43,988 bases of DNA. Origin: Elainella saxicola E1 (GTDB lineage Bacteria; Cyanobacteriota; Cyanobacteriia; Elainellales; Elainellaceae). The position numbers were made by a program, and so were the translations under genes. The DNA lies in assembly GCA_002796835.1 (NCBI GenBank), contig LUGL01000009.1:2483-46470 (forward strand), in the 5' to 3' direction. The first letter of the stretch is position 1. The number at the start of each line of letters is the position of its first letter. This document shows, one piece after another, positions 1 through 8,847 of this stretch. The notes under the pieces are model-generated. The model saw only the letters and a program-made list of their open reading frames with translations. It did not search any database and was not told where the DNA came from.

Positions 1-180
1 TTTTTTCTATCATGATGATTAGAGAGTTCAAGCCTACTCTGCCATGGGAAATACGTTTGTGTGAGCCTTCTACCATTACTATTAATAGAGTGCAGGGCAA
101 ACCCATGTTGGGTGATTCCTTCCTTAACCTGCTCCTGCTTTACTCTGCTAATTACATCTAGGTTGCAACCATCCTGAGCT

Positions 181-690
181 ATGTCAGAAGAAACAACCCC
201 TAACCCTGAAACTGAAGCACCTGCACCTCAAGAAAAGCCAGCAAAGGCTGCCAAAGCCCAAGCGACTGCAGGAGATGGTGAAAAACCAGCAAAAGCGCCG
301 AAAAAAGAGAAACCACCTGCCCTCGAAGATAAGCCTTTCTCGGATTTTATTAATCAGGACTTTTTACCTGCCCTCAAGCAAACGCTTGCGAAAGTAGGTA
401 TTTCTGATTTAGCCCTGACCTTTGAGCAGCAATCTTTGCCGATCGCCGATTTGGGAGATGACCAGTATTGGCAGGTAATTGGACGTTGGTTAGGTGGTCA
501 ACGCCAGTTTCATGTGATCTTCTCAAAAGCAGATATTCAGGCTCCAAAGTATTTTACTTGTGCTGATTATGGGGCTCAACCCACTCTGCTCGAATCGTTC
601 ATGATCGACGAGCGTAAGGTTAATCTTGACTTGTTGCTACTTTATGTTGTGCAGCGCTTGAATGGCCAGAAATGGCTGGTGATGAATTAG
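181..690 (+). CDS. DUF2996 family protein
   Basis: A 169-residue soluble protein that resembles the DUF2996 family of cyanobacteria and chloroplasts, whose function I cannot name. Residues 1-50 are low-complexity, rich in Pro, Ala, Lys and Glu, and probably disordered. The conserved part starts near residue 50 (KPFSDFINQDF) and runs to the C-terminus, with an acidic and aromatic core (DDQYWQVIGRWLGG) and a hydrophobic LDLLLLYVVQRL segment. There is no signal peptide or clear membrane span. The ATG is preceded only by a weak purine stretch. The gene stands alone, convergent with the protease gene and separated from it by a bidirectional-looking hairpin. The family call rests on recalled sequence resemblance. 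Confidence 0.75.
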   Translation: MSEETTPNPETEAPAPQEKPAKAAKAQATAGDGEKPAKAPKKEKPPALEDKPFSDFINQDFLPALKQTLAKVGISDLALTFEQQSLPIADLGDDQYWQVIGRWLGGQRQFHVIFSKADIQAPKYFTCADYGAQPTLLESFMIDERKVNLDLLLLYVVQRLNGQKWLVMN

Positions 691-728
691 CGTGATCTAG
701 TCAAATCTTGACCAGTACTGACAAAAGA

Positions 729-758
729 AGGCGGTCTATAGGCCGCCTCTCATATTTT
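729..758 (+). terminator. Intrinsic terminator after the DUF2996 gene
   Basis: An 8-bp stem (729-736 with 741-748, one G-U pair) closes a TATA loop and is followed by a T-rich run at 754-758. It lies between two convergent genes and may serve both. Confidence 0.75.
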
Positions 759-820
759 TGAATCTCTCGTATTTTTTAATTACTGAATTGCTTGTGACGC
801 AGCTGTTGTTCGATCGCCCT

Positions 821-1957
821 TTACTGCTCCAGTCGAGATCCCCCAGTTGCTAGACGAATGTTATAACGCCCCATCTCTCCGGGCCGATAGGAGTTAGCGA
901 GTACCGTATAGGTGCCATCTGCTGGTAGCGCTGTTGTGAGACGAGCATTAGAACCACCGCCGCCATCATCATCTTGAGCTAAATCCCGACCATCGGGCGA
1001 CAGCAAAATTAGGTAGGAATCCACCTCGCTGCTATTCATCTCAATTACAATGCGTTGCCCTGCTTTGCCCTCAAACGTGTAGGCATCAAAATAGCTATTA
1101 TCTGCTGGTAAAACGCCACTCTCTTCATTGAGCTGACCATCTACTGGCCGATTCGGCGCAATTCGTTGGGCTTGAGTTCCTCCACCCAATAAAGGAGATT
1201 GCTGGGCTGTGCGCGGAGCAGTGCCATCCCGAACGGCAGTCAGAAAAGGTTGAACCCGATCGACCATAATCGCAAAACCGATGCCGATATTCCCCTCTGA
1301 ACCGCGTGGTGCAAAGATCGCGCTATTGACGCCAATCATTTCACCGCGACTATTTAGCAAAGGTCCGCCGGAGTTGCCAGGATTAATGGCCGTATCTGTT
1401 TGAATTAAGCCTCGGTTTTGGTCAATGCGGCTGACAATGCCTGTTGTGAAAGTGCCCTGAAATTGACCAAATGGATTGCCGATCGCAAAAGCCCGCTGAC
1501 CCACAGAAAGTGATTCTGGAGAAGCAATGCGAATCGTCGGCAAATCACGTTGACCCCGAATCTGGACGGCAGCCAAGTCTAGCCCTGCTTCCCCAAATGC
1601 CACCACATCCCCTTCCAGCTTCGTGCCATCTGGCATAATCACCTGTACGGTCTGAGAGCCACTGACCACATGAGCATTCGTTAAAACCAATCCATCTGGA
1701 CTGATGATGCTGCCACTGCCTGACCCATCATTGGTCTCGATCGATACAACCGCCGGACTGGCCGTTTGATAAACACGGACATTAACATCTTCTTCGACAT
1801 CCGACGATTGCGCCAAAGCATGATGCGCAGAAGGGCTACCCAGAGAAGCAATATTGAGTAGTTCGACGGGAGAGAAGGCGTTGAGACAAGTGATTCCTAG
1901 AGATAACCCTGTAATGGTTAGTCCTGAAGTTGTGAGACGAAGGAAGTTAATGTTCAT
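821..1957 (-). CDS. Exported trypsin-like serine protease with C-terminal PPC domain
   Basis: A 378-residue S1C (Deg/HtrA-like) protease. An N-terminal hydrophobic segment (about 10-30) and an ALAQ site near residue 50 suggest export to the periplasm or cell surface. The chymotrypsin fold covers about 60-245, with the full triad: His96 in TNAHVV, Asp127 in LDLAAV and Ser196 in GNSGGPL. Classical cyanobacterial HtrA, HhoA and HhoB carry a PDZ domain after the protease. Here the C-terminus (about 275-370) reads instead as a PPC (bacterial pre-peptidase C-terminal) beta domain, with YTFEGKAGQR, DSYLILLSPDG, DDDGGGG and GTYTVLANSY. It probably degrades or checks envelope proteins; its substrates are unknown. 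The catalytic assignment is strong and the PPC call fairly strong. Confidence 0.88.
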   Translation of the reverse strand: MNINFLRLTTSGLTITGLSLGITCLNAFSPVELLNIASLGSPSAHHALAQSSDVEEDVNVRVYQTASPAVVSIETNDGSGSGSIISPDGLVLTNAHVVSGSQTVQVIMPDGTKLEGDVVAFGEAGLDLAAVQIRGQRDLPTIRIASPESLSVGQRAFAIGNPFGQFQGTFTTGIVSRIDQNRGLIQTDTAINPGNSGGPLLNSRGEMIGVNSAIFAPRGSEGNIGIGFAIMVDRVQPFLTAVRDGTAPRTAQQSPLLGGGTQAQRIAPNRPVDGQLNEESGVLPADNSYFDAYTFEGKAGQRIVIEMNSSEVDSYLILLSPDGRDLAQDDDGGGGSNARLTTALPADGTYTVLANSYRPGEMGRYNIRLATGGSRLEQ

Positions 1958-2190
1958 GCAGTAACCGTCGCTTGACTTGTAAAGTGTGAGGTTGTTTCAA
2001 ACCAACTGAAAACGATAGGCTCTATTCCATTACTGCCTATGACTATCGGGATTTGTCAATATCCCGTCGAACCTCAGGTAAATACGAATGGTTTCAGAAT
2101 ACCCAGGGAATGCCAACAAGCAGCGCTGGCGAAATGAATGCGTTGAGAAACTCCTTTGCTGCACACACCCTGCCCCAAAGAACAGGCATT
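1958..2190. promoter_or_regulatory. Upstream region of the trypsin-PPC protease gene
   Basis: This noncoding stretch between the protease start and the ycf66 terminator should hold the protease promoter. I see no convincing gene in it and no clear -35/-10 pair. Confidence 0.35.
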
Positions 2191-2236
2191 AAAAAACAGC
2201 TTTGAGATTCATCATGCACAAAAAATCTCAAAGCTG
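2191..2236 (-). terminator. Strong intrinsic terminator of ycf66
   Basis: A perfect 13-bp inverted repeat (2197-2209 with 2224-2236) has a 14-nt loop. Read on the minus strand it is followed directly by six T residues (complement of 2191-2196), the classical Rho-independent layout, about 50 nt after the ycf66 stop. Confidence 0.9.
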
Positions 2237-2286
2237 CCATATTTCAACAAAGTCGGACTCTCAGTGGCAAGGGATGACATCCCTAA

Positions 2287-3069
2287 CTAGCGCCAATCAT
2301 CGTTTGGATTCTCTTTGGGCTGATCGGAATAGTCGATCGGCTGGTAATCCACATAATCTGCAGTATCAGCGCTGCCACCTCGGCGACGGGGAGAAGGAGC
2401 GGAGCGGCCATTGCGGCGAGAGGCACGGGGAGAAAAACTATCGTCTCGAATCGATTCCCGCATGCCAGTTGAACGAGAAGACCGAACATCATTATCGCGA
2501 TCGGCCTCTGGACGGTAATCCCAGGAATCTCCGCTATTCGATCGATCGGGCGGCAGTGGACGGCTAGAGCGGCGGCTATCTCCGTAATCAGGACGATCAT
2601 AATCAGCGCGATCGCGGTTAGAACGACGGCGACCATTATCTCCGTACTCATCCTCACCAGGACGACCATCCCGGCTACCCCGAATCCGGCGAGTCATCGT
2701 GCGCTGTTCTTCTAGGGGAGTTAGTTCATCCAGTTCTGCCCGATAAACCCGGCTCACGGGTCGTTCATCATCAATCACTGGAGTGGAACGTTTGGCCTGC
2801 TCTGTTGTAATTCCTCTGAGGCGGATCGCTTCATAGGCAAACCAAATAGCAGAACCGATCGATAAAAACTGGGCAAATTGCAGAATTGGATCCAGACGCC
2901 AGCTTTGGAATAACAGGATGCCACCACAGAGGAGGGCTACTGCTGCAAAGAAAATGTCATGATCTCTGGCCAGATTCGGACGCAGAGTCCGTAAGAAGTA
3001 GAGACCTACTCCTGAAAGCGCGAGTACGATCCCCAGTATGCCGCCGAGTCCGAGGCTCCAATTTAACAT
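2287..3069 (-). CDS. ycf66: Ycf66 family protein
   Basis: A 260-residue protein of the Ycf66 family, found in cyanobacteria and some plastids and of unknown function. The N-terminal 90 residues hold three membrane segments: about 5-27 (LGLGGILGIVLALSGVGLYFL), 39-57 and 65-83. They are followed by a long hydrophilic tail rich in Arg, Ser, Asp and Pro, probably disordered and exposed. The family's conserved part is the membrane domain; tail length varies. A GGAGA motif sits about 8 nt before the ATG. The gene lies downstream of psbX on the same strand (253-bp gap) and ends at a strong terminator. Its position next to psbX fits a thylakoid or photosynthetic role, but that is context only. Confidence 0.85.
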   Translation of the reverse strand: MLNWSLGLGGILGIVLALSGVGLYFLRTLRPNLARDHDIFFAAVALLCGGILLFQSWRLDPILQFAQFLSIGSAIWFAYEAIRLRGITTEQAKRSTPVIDDERPVSRVYRAELDELTPLEEQRTMTRRIRGSRDGRPGEDEYGDNGRRRSNRDRADYDRPDYGDSRRSSRPLPPDRSNSGDSWDYRPEADRDNDVRSSRSTGMRESIRDDSFSPRASRRNGRSAPSPRRRGGSADTADYVDYQPIDYSDQPKENPNDDWR

Positions 3070-3322
3070 TGCAATTCTCCGTTGATATGTCCTTATGGTA
3101 ACGATTTCAGACTGCGAATCTCCACAGCGGATTCCACAAATTTAGGTGGCATCAACTGAGCCTTTTCCCACTCACTTGCATTGCTTGAATAAGGCAAAGC
3201 TGCCTCGCCAACTATAACTTGGGACAAGACAGCTCTTCAAAAACATTGAGCTAGATTTGAGGGACAAAGTTTTGTCTTCAATTCGTCAATGCGGACTTAG
3301 CCAAAACATCAATTCACGTCGA

Positions 3323-3442
3323 TTAGAAACGTTGAACTTTATCTTTTTGGCTAATGAAAATAAGGCCAACCGTTGCAGGCACAACAACAACCAAAATGCC
3401 AGCAAGTAGGCTGAAAAAGAAATTTGCTAAAGATGGAGTCAT
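3323..3442 (-). CDS. psbX: Photosystem II protein PsbX
   Basis: A 39-residue, single-span membrane protein. It begins MTPSLANFF, continues through one hydrophobic helix (about 9-31, SLLAGILVVVVPATVGLIFI) and ends with a basic stromal-type tail (SQKDKVQRF). Length and the MTPSLANF and ISQKDK motifs match cyanobacterial PsbX, a peripheral photosystem II subunit near cytochrome b559 that affects quinone exchange at the QB site. An AAGG element lies about 12 nt before the ATG. The gene sits between patD and ycf66 on the same strand. Confidence 0.93.
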   Translation of the reverse strand: MTPSLANFFFSLLAGILVVVVPATVGLIFISQKDKVQRF

Positions 3443-3550
3443 AGCGTTCTACCTTGCAATGGAGTAACTGAGGCAACTTCTGCCCTTATCATACTATTGA
3501 TTGAGCCTTAGATTGGGCGATCGGACTGGAACAGAATGAGAGATGTTGGA

Positions 3551-3907
3551 TCAAGAATCAGCGTTTAGAACAGCCGCACAGTAACTGAGGAGCAGATTCA
3601 AGCGATCGGCAATTTGTTGTTTTCGCTGATGGGTAGTACCAGGTTGACGAGCTGCCTGTAGGAATAGAATGTCGGTATCGAGTAGCCGCAATTGTTTATT
3701 CATTTCAGTTTGGATCGCTTGGATTGGGTTCGCTTCATCTCCCATCGGGGTTTCTGTTACGACCTGCGTTTGAAAAACCTGCTGAAGATGAGTGATAGCT
3801 GCCTTCAGGTCAGCAACCGTCAAAGATTGATCCGCAAGGGTTGCCTGTATCTGGTGCAGAAGTTGCTCAAACTGTTGATAGATTCGATGGTGACTTTCAG
3901 ATGGCAT
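3551..3907 (-). CDS. patD: PatD-like heterocyst frequency control protein
   Basis: A 118-residue, mainly alpha-helical cytoplasmic protein with no membrane segment. It contains YQQFEQLLHQIQ near the start, a central LQQVFQTQV, and a conserved-looking C-terminal part (NKQLRLLDTDILFLQAARQ, then QIADRLNLLLSYC). These match my recollection of the PatD family, which in Anabaena limits heterocyst frequency and has been linked to FtsZ. In strains without heterocysts the role is unclear. A weak AAAGG precedes the ATG. The gene is divergent from the (p)ppGpp synthetase gene and heads the patD-psbX-ycf66 group. The call comes from remembered family sequence, so a profile search is needed to secure it. 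Confidence 0.62.
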   Translation of the reverse strand: MPSESHHRIYQQFEQLLHQIQATLADQSLTVADLKAAITHLQQVFQTQVVTETPMGDEANPIQAIQTEMNKQLRLLDTDILFLQAARQPGTTHQRKQQIADRLNLLLSYCAAVLNADS

Positions 3908-4358
3908 TGTTAAGGGCCTTTTTAGATGGCATGGATTGAAAAGTTGTTTGAAAAGTTGCGTTTATGGGGCGATCGGTTTGGGTTAAAGTAGTGTTAAGAA
4001 CTTTAATGTATTTTTTGCAAATCCTTGTAGCCTCAGACAAGCTATCATTAAGTTTTTTATAGCGCCTCTCTGCTTCCCTTGCTCTTTCCCCAGGATTTCT
4101 GAAGTGCCCCCAATCTCATCAGAGATTGATCAAACGTCCGAGTTTTGCAGATTTGAGTGATCGAACAGGGAACCGGATTTTATCTATTTTCAGATGAATT
4201 AATTTTTATAAACGTCAGGGATTAAGGAAGGCTTTGGGATCAAGCGCTATCCCGATATCCGATCAATCCCTTAAAATCAGCACACCTCAACTTCGCAAGT
4301 CTTGAACTTGATTGAATTGAGTTCAGCATTCTGTCTTTTCCCTACAGGCTTGACAGCA
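3908..4358. promoter_or_regulatory. Divergent promoter region of patD and the RelA/SpoT gene
   Basis: A 451-bp AT-rich region between two divergent starts. It must contain promoters for both directions, but I found no unmistakable operator or RNA element. Confidence 0.35.
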
Positions 4359-6647
4359 ATGAACGTAGCAACCGCAACCGTAACCGACATCGCAGCTCTA
4401 CCAACCGACATCGACATTCCTGAGTGGCTGAAATCTTGCCTTTTGGAACATCGATTGCCAGTTGACGAAAGCGGCGAGACTGCCACATCCGAAGCAGCTC
4501 TGATCTGTGACGCCTTTAACTTTGCCTATCAGTTGCATGAAGGACAACGACGGGCATCTGGGGAGCCTTATATTGCTCATCCCGTTGCCGTTGCAGGATT
4601 GCTGAAGGATTTAGGCGGCAGTGCAGCCATGATTGCCGCTGGCTTTCTGCATGACGTGATTGAAGATACAGATGTTACGGCTGAAGAAATTGAGCAGCGA
4701 TTTGGGCCTGAAGTCCGGCGGTTGGTGGAAGGAGTGACTAAGCTTTCTAAGTTTAATTTCTCCAGTAAAACAGAACGCTTGGCCGAGAATTTCCGCCGGA
4801 TGTTCTTGGCGATGGCTCAAGACATTCGAGTGATTGTGGTAAAGTTGGCCGATCGCCTCCACAATATGCGAACCCTAGAGCATTTGGCTGACGAGAAACG
4901 CCGCCGCATTGCGCTGGAAACACGAGAAATCTTTGCACCTTTGGCGAATCGTCTGGGGATCGGTCGCTTTAAGTGGGAACTCGAAGACCTGTCCTTTAAA
5001 TATCTAGAGCCTGAAGCCTATCAACACATTCGTCAGTTAATTGCCGATAAAAGGATCGATCGCGAAGCGCGGCTGACCCATGTTGGGGTGACGCTGCGGG
5101 AACGCCTCGATCAGTTAGGGATCCGCTGCTATGACATTAGCGGTCGGCCTAAGCATCTCTACGGCATTTATCAAAAAATGCAGCGGCAGCAGAAAAGCTT
5201 CGAAGAAATTTATGACATTGCCGCTGTGCGGATCATTGTTGAAACGAACGATGAGTGTTACCGCGCTTTAGCAGTGGTTCATGATGCCTTTCGCCCCATT
5301 CCTGGCCGCTTTAAAGACTATATTGGGTTACCCAAACCCAACCGCTACCAATCTCTGCATACGGTCGTCATTGGCAATACAGGCCGACCGATCGAAGTCC
5401 AGATCCGCACAATGGAAATGCATCATGTCGCGGAATATGGAATTGCAGCCCACTGGAAGTATAAGGAAGTGGGTCATAGTGCTTCTAAGCTGACCGCAGA
5501 TGATGAGAAGTTTACCTGGCTGCGGCAGCTCCTGGATTGGCAAAGTGATCTGAAAGATGCCCAGGAGTATTTAGAAAGCGTCAAAGGCAACTTGTTTGAC
5601 GATGATGTCTATGTGTTCACGCCCAACGGAGATGTGATCGCCCTAGCTCAGGGTGCAACCTCGATCGATTTTGCCTATCGTATTCACACGGAAGTGGGTA
5701 ACCATTGCGCGGGAGCTAAGGTCAACGATCGAATGGTTACACTAGACACGCCGCTGAAGAATGGCGACATCGTTGAAATTATTACGCAAAAGAACTCCCA
5801 CCCCAGTTTAGATTGGCTGAACTTCACGGTAACGCCAAGCGCTAAAAACCGCATTCGCCAGTGGTATAAGCGATCGCATCGAGATGCCAATATTCAGCGC
5901 GGTCGCGAAATGTTGGAGAAAGAATTGGGCAAACGCGGTTTTGAAGCTTTGCTCAAGTCGGATCCCATGCAGGCCACTGCTGAGCGATGTAACTACCAGA
6001 CTCCTGAAGATTTGCTAGCTGCAATCGGCTATGGCGAAGTTACGCTCAATCTGGCCTTGAATCGTCTACGGGAAGCAATTAAGGCTCGTCAGCCTATTAC
6101 ACCAGTTGCTAAGGAAGAGGTAACCAAAACGCTGCTGCATCCGGCCTCTAGTGCAGTCCCTCCAAGTAGTCCTCGCCCCGCTAAATCTTCTCCGATCGTC
6201 GGGGTTGAGGGTTTGCTCTATGGTCTGGCTGGCTGTTGTAATCCCGTTCCTGGAGAATCGATTATCGGGGTTGTCACCTTAGGCAGCAGTCGCGGTATTT
6301 CGATCCATCGTCAGGGATGCAGCAATGTAGAGTCTGTTCCTGGAGAACGGCTGATCCCGGTGAGTTGGAATACCGCCGACACAGCAACGCGTCCACAAAC
6401 CTATCCAGTGCAGATTTTGATCGAAGTGATCGATCGGGTGGGTGTCTTGAAAGATATTCTGTCCCGCTTAAGCGATTACAACATCAATGTGCGAAGTGCC
6501 CAAGTCAAAACCTTTCCTGGTCAAACGGCAGTCATTGAACTGGGGATTGACATTGTCGATCATGAGCAGCTAGAACGCATCTTTACCCAAATTCGTAAGA
6601 TGACGGATGTGCTCAACCTGCGCCGAATGAGCCAGGCAGAAGAGTAA
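4359..6647 (+). CDS. relA/spoT: Bifunctional (p)ppGpp synthetase/hydrolase (RSH)
   Basis: A 762-residue long RelA/SpoT homologue that makes and degrades the stringent-response alarmone (p)ppGpp in the cytoplasm. Domains in order: HD hydrolase (about 45-200, with His98-Asp99 and the following ED pair in FLHDVIEDT), the RelA/SpoT nucleotidyltransferase (about 255-375, with RFKDYIGLPKPNRYQSLHT and YGIAAHWKYK), TGS (about 415-478), a Cys-containing conserved region (GLAGCCNPVPGE, 622-633) and a C-terminal ACT domain (about 682-757). Both active sites look intact, so both activities are likely. The frame extends to a TTG 57 nt upstream, but I chose the ATG because it matches the usual N-terminus and the extra residues look noncoding. 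It is convergent with the HpsJ-like gene. Confidence 0.93.
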   Translation: MNVATATVTDIAALPTDIDIPEWLKSCLLEHRLPVDESGETATSEAALICDAFNFAYQLHEGQRRASGEPYIAHPVAVAGLLKDLGGSAAMIAAGFLHDVIEDTDVTAEEIEQRFGPEVRRLVEGVTKLSKFNFSSKTERLAENFRRMFLAMAQDIRVIVVKLADRLHNMRTLEHLADEKRRRIALETREIFAPLANRLGIGRFKWELEDLSFKYLEPEAYQHIRQLIADKRIDREARLTHVGVTLRERLDQLGIRCYDISGRPKHLYGIYQKMQRQQKSFEEIYDIAAVRIIVETNDECYRALAVVHDAFRPIPGRFKDYIGLPKPNRYQSLHTVVIGNTGRPIEVQIRTMEMHHVAEYGIAAHWKYKEVGHSASKLTADDEKFTWLRQLLDWQSDLKDAQEYLESVKGNLFDDDVYVFTPNGDVIALAQGATSIDFAYRIHTEVGNHCAGAKVNDRMVTLDTPLKNGDIVEIITQKNSHPSLDWLNFTVTPSAKNRIRQWYKRSHRDANIQRGREMLEKELGKRGFEALLKSDPMQATAERCNYQTPEDLLAAIGYGEVTLNLALNRLREAIKARQPITPVAKEEVTKTLLHPASSAVPPSSPRPAKSSPIVGVEGLLYGLAGCCNPVPGESIIGVVTLGSSRGISIHRQGCSNVESVPGERLIPVSWNTADTATRPQTYPVQILIEVIDRVGVLKDILSRLSDYNINVRSAQVKTFPGQTAVIELGIDIVDHEQLERIFTQIRKMTDVLNLRRMSQAEE

Positions 6648-6694
6648 TGTGTCGATTCAATGCCGATTTCTGTTCTGTAACACATTCCATCGGT

Positions 6695-7474
6695 TCAAGC
6701 TGACCGTCTGAGGCTACTGAATCCGGTCCAGGCAATGGTTAAATAGCCGATCGCAAAGAGCAAACTAGAAACGATCATATCCAGGCGATCGCGCCTCATC
6801 TCAGTCTGGATTTTGTTCAAAGCATCCTGTTGCTTTTGCTTGATCTGCTCCATGCCCTGAGTTCGAGCTTTCGAGACTTCCTGATCGAGCGCTTTTGGAT
6901 CAGACTTGACTTTTTCTAACGTGGACTTGATTTGCTGGAGTTGGGTCTGCTGATCTTCTGAAAGATTGGAATTATTGATGCTTTCAATCTGCCGTTGTAA
7001 CTGAGCGAGCTGATCTTCATTTGAAACAATGGCGTTCACTTTGGCACGCTGCTGCTCTAGTAACTGGTTGAGCTGATTCTCTGCCTGGGTTGCTTGTTGA
7101 TTAATTTGAGTCGTTTGTGCTTCGCTGGCCAGACCAGTACTGTTGAAATAAAGCGGGGTAAGCACCACAAAAAAGATGCCCAGGAGTGCAGATAGAAAAA
7201 CAGCCAGACTCGGCAAAATCCTCCAGCGATTGGTTGACTCTGACTGATTTCCTTCAAACCAAACGCCCAGAAATAGAATTGCTAATCCCAATAGGGGCAC
7301 AGTGCCTCGGGACAACCATTGGCTAATCAAGGCTGTCATCCACTCACCGCTAGCGAAGTTGGACGGCACTGCCAGCAAGACATAGTCCACTAGGGTTCCC
7401 AGGATTAGAATAAATCCCGTTACTTTCAGAATCAGTGCATGGTAGGGGTGGGCAAAAAAGCTACTTATTTGCAT
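6695..7474 (-). CDS. hpsJ: HpsJ-like membrane protein with coiled coil
   Basis: A 259-residue inner-membrane protein. Membrane segments lie at about 14-35, 55-69, 85-107 and near the C-terminus (about 233-250). Between the third and fourth is a long Gln/Glu/Lys-rich coiled coil (about 118-225; QAENQLNQLLEQQRAK). This layout matches the HpsJ family, named for hormogonium polysaccharide secretion in Nostoc, where hps genes support gliding and polysaccharide export. It is divergent from an initiating sugar transferase, across a 605-bp gap, which fits a polysaccharide role. The family call is from layout and recalled sequence. Confidence 0.55.
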   Translation of the reverse strand: MQISSFFAHPYHALILKVTGFILILGTLVDYVLLAVPSNFASGEWMTALISQWLSRGTVPLLGLAILFLGVWFEGNQSESTNRWRILPSLAVFLSALLGIFFVVLTPLYFNSTGLASEAQTTQINQQATQAENQLNQLLEQQRAKVNAIVSNEDQLAQLQRQIESINNSNLSEDQQTQLQQIKSTLEKVKSDPKALDQEVSKARTQGMEQIKQKQQDALNKIQTEMRRDRLDMIVSSLLFAIGYLTIAWTGFSSLRRSA

Positions 7475-8079
7475 GGCGAGAAGTCAGCTCCGCGATGATG
7501 GCACCAAATTGAGGTGTGGAGAGGGCTAGAGGTGAAAAAATGACGGCAGACACAGGTGAGATTTCATTGGCCTGAGCATAATTTCTATATGGAAGCCGTA
7601 TAAACCATTCAACAAGATAACAGGAACTGAGGCGGTTAATTGCAATTGAGTCGGCGATCGAAGCTCCTCAATCTTAGGAATGAGTTTCAGTCAAAGGAAT
7701 AACTATCGTCGGTATGATTTTAGACTTCTTCTTTATCAGTAGATAAAGTTTTTTTGGACTTCCTGAAGAGAATTGGTGCAAGCAGCCAATTACAACTAAG
7801 CGAGTTAGTTATAAGTTTATTGAACCTGGGAATGTTGATTTAAGGCCAATCAACGAACGTTTTACAGTCGGTTAAAGCAAGATTGGTAGGTTTAGCCTGC
7901 TCCCTCTAACCAGGTTGTGAGCATCTCGCAATCGGGAACTTCATAAAAGCAACACAGACTTCAAAGATTAGACAAATCTCTCCGCACTTCTACTGACTGC
8001 AAGATGAACTACAGCCTATATTGGCTGTAGTCATGAACAAACCCAAGAGCGGTTTATCTGACAAAGGAGCAACTGACCT
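7475..8079. promoter_or_regulatory. Divergent intergenic region between hpsJ-like and sugar transferase genes
   Basis: A 605-bp AT-rich region that should carry both promoters. It has one clear element, the 24-nt palindrome at 8008-8031, and a possible 16-codon leader frame at 8033-8083. I see no other gene in it. Confidence 0.4.
8008..8031 (+). promoter_or_regulatory. Perfect 9-bp inverted repeat upstream of the sugar transferase
   Basis: ACTACAGCC and GGCTGTAGT form a perfect inverted repeat around a 6-nt AT loop, ending 48 nt before the GTG start. It has no T-run, so an operator or a 5'-leader hairpin is more likely than a terminator. Confidence 0.55.
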
Positions 8080-8775
8080 GTGATTAGCACGACCTCTGTT
8101 CTCAAATCCTCATCACGCAATGCGTCTATGCCTGCGCGCCCAGAGATTTTTTCCCCTTCTAAACAGGTGCATCCCTCTGTCAACAGTAAGTTGAAGCGCC
8201 TTATTGATATTCTTGGTGCTCTCGTCGGGTTGAGTATTGTTGGAATCCTATTCATTCCGATTGCGATCGCGATTCAAATCGACAACCCAGGCCCTATTTT
8301 TTATAGTCAAATTCGTTGCGGCCTCTATGGTCGTACTTTCCGCATTTGGAAGTTTCGCTCCATGATTACTGAGGCAGATAAGCTTCAGCATTTGGTGCAC
8401 AATCAGGCAAAAGGCAATATTTTCAAAAATCGCAATGATCCCCGTGTGACGCGCGTAGGAAGATTTCTCCGCAAAACCAGCCTGGATGAATTTCCGCAGT
8501 TTTGGAATGTTCTGAAAGGGGAAATGAGCCTAGTTGGAACCCGTCCCCCTACCGTTGATGAAGTGATGAAATATAAGCGACATCACTTTAAGCGCTTGTT
8601 AGTGAAGCCGGGGATCACAGGAGAGTGGCAAGCCAATGGGCGATCGAGTGTTGAAGACTTCGAAGAGATTGTGAAAATGGATTTGGCTTATCAACAAAAG
8701 TGGTCGATCTTCTACGATGTGCGATTGGTGCTTAAAACCATCACCGCTGTTTTTCAGAAAGATGGCGCTTACTAA
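8080..8775 (+). CDS. Initiating sugar (undecaprenyl-phosphate) transferase for exopolysaccharide
   Basis: A 231-residue bacterial sugar transferase of the WbaP/WcaJ C-terminal type. Such enzymes move a sugar-1-phosphate onto undecaprenyl phosphate, the first step of exopolysaccharide or capsule assembly at the inner membrane. One membrane segment lies at about 44-65 ([22 protein letters not shown]). It is followed by the catalytic domain, with [42 protein letters not shown] and [15 protein letters not shown]. It is the short form, without the large N-terminal multi-span region. The GTG start is supported by AAAGGAG 11-12 nt upstream. The sugar substrate cannot be told from sequence. Its divergent neighbour is the HpsJ-like gene. 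Confidence 0.88.
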   Translation: MISTTSVLKSSSRNASMPARPEIFSPSKQVHPSVNSKLKRLIDILGALVGLSIVGILFIPIAIAIQIDNPGPIFYSQIRCGLYGRTFRIWKFRSMITEADKLQHLVHNQAKGNIFKNRNDPRVTRVGRFLRKTSLDEFPQFWNVLKGEMSLVGTRPPTVDEVMKYKRHHFKRLLVKPGITGEWQANGRSSVEDFEEIVKMDLAYQQKWSIFYDVRLVLKTITAVFQKDGAY

Positions 8776-8800
8776 ATCACCTTAAATTCCTGTGTGTGGT

Positions 8801-8831
8801 AGTCCCCTTGAAAAAACAGGGGACTTTTTTT
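8801..8831 (+). terminator. Intrinsic terminator of the sugar transferase gene
   Basis: A 7-bp GC-rich stem (8801-8807 with 8819-8825) with an A-rich loop is followed by an uninterrupted T run to 8831, 25 nt after the stop codon. Confidence 0.92.
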
Positions 8832-8847
8832 GGAAGTCTTTCGAGGC

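Noticed and set aside
1-13. Possible minus-strand ATG at the left edge
   Set aside because: Only four codons are visible before the window ends, with no ribosome site.
2202-2567. Plus-strand open frame antisense to ycf66
   Set aside because: It covers the ycf66 terminator and the low-complexity Arg/Ser tail of Ycf66 in reverse; composition explains it and it resembles no protein.
4302-4358. TTG start for the RelA/SpoT gene
   Set aside because: The added 19 residues do not look like the family N-terminus and the ATG at 4359 fits better.
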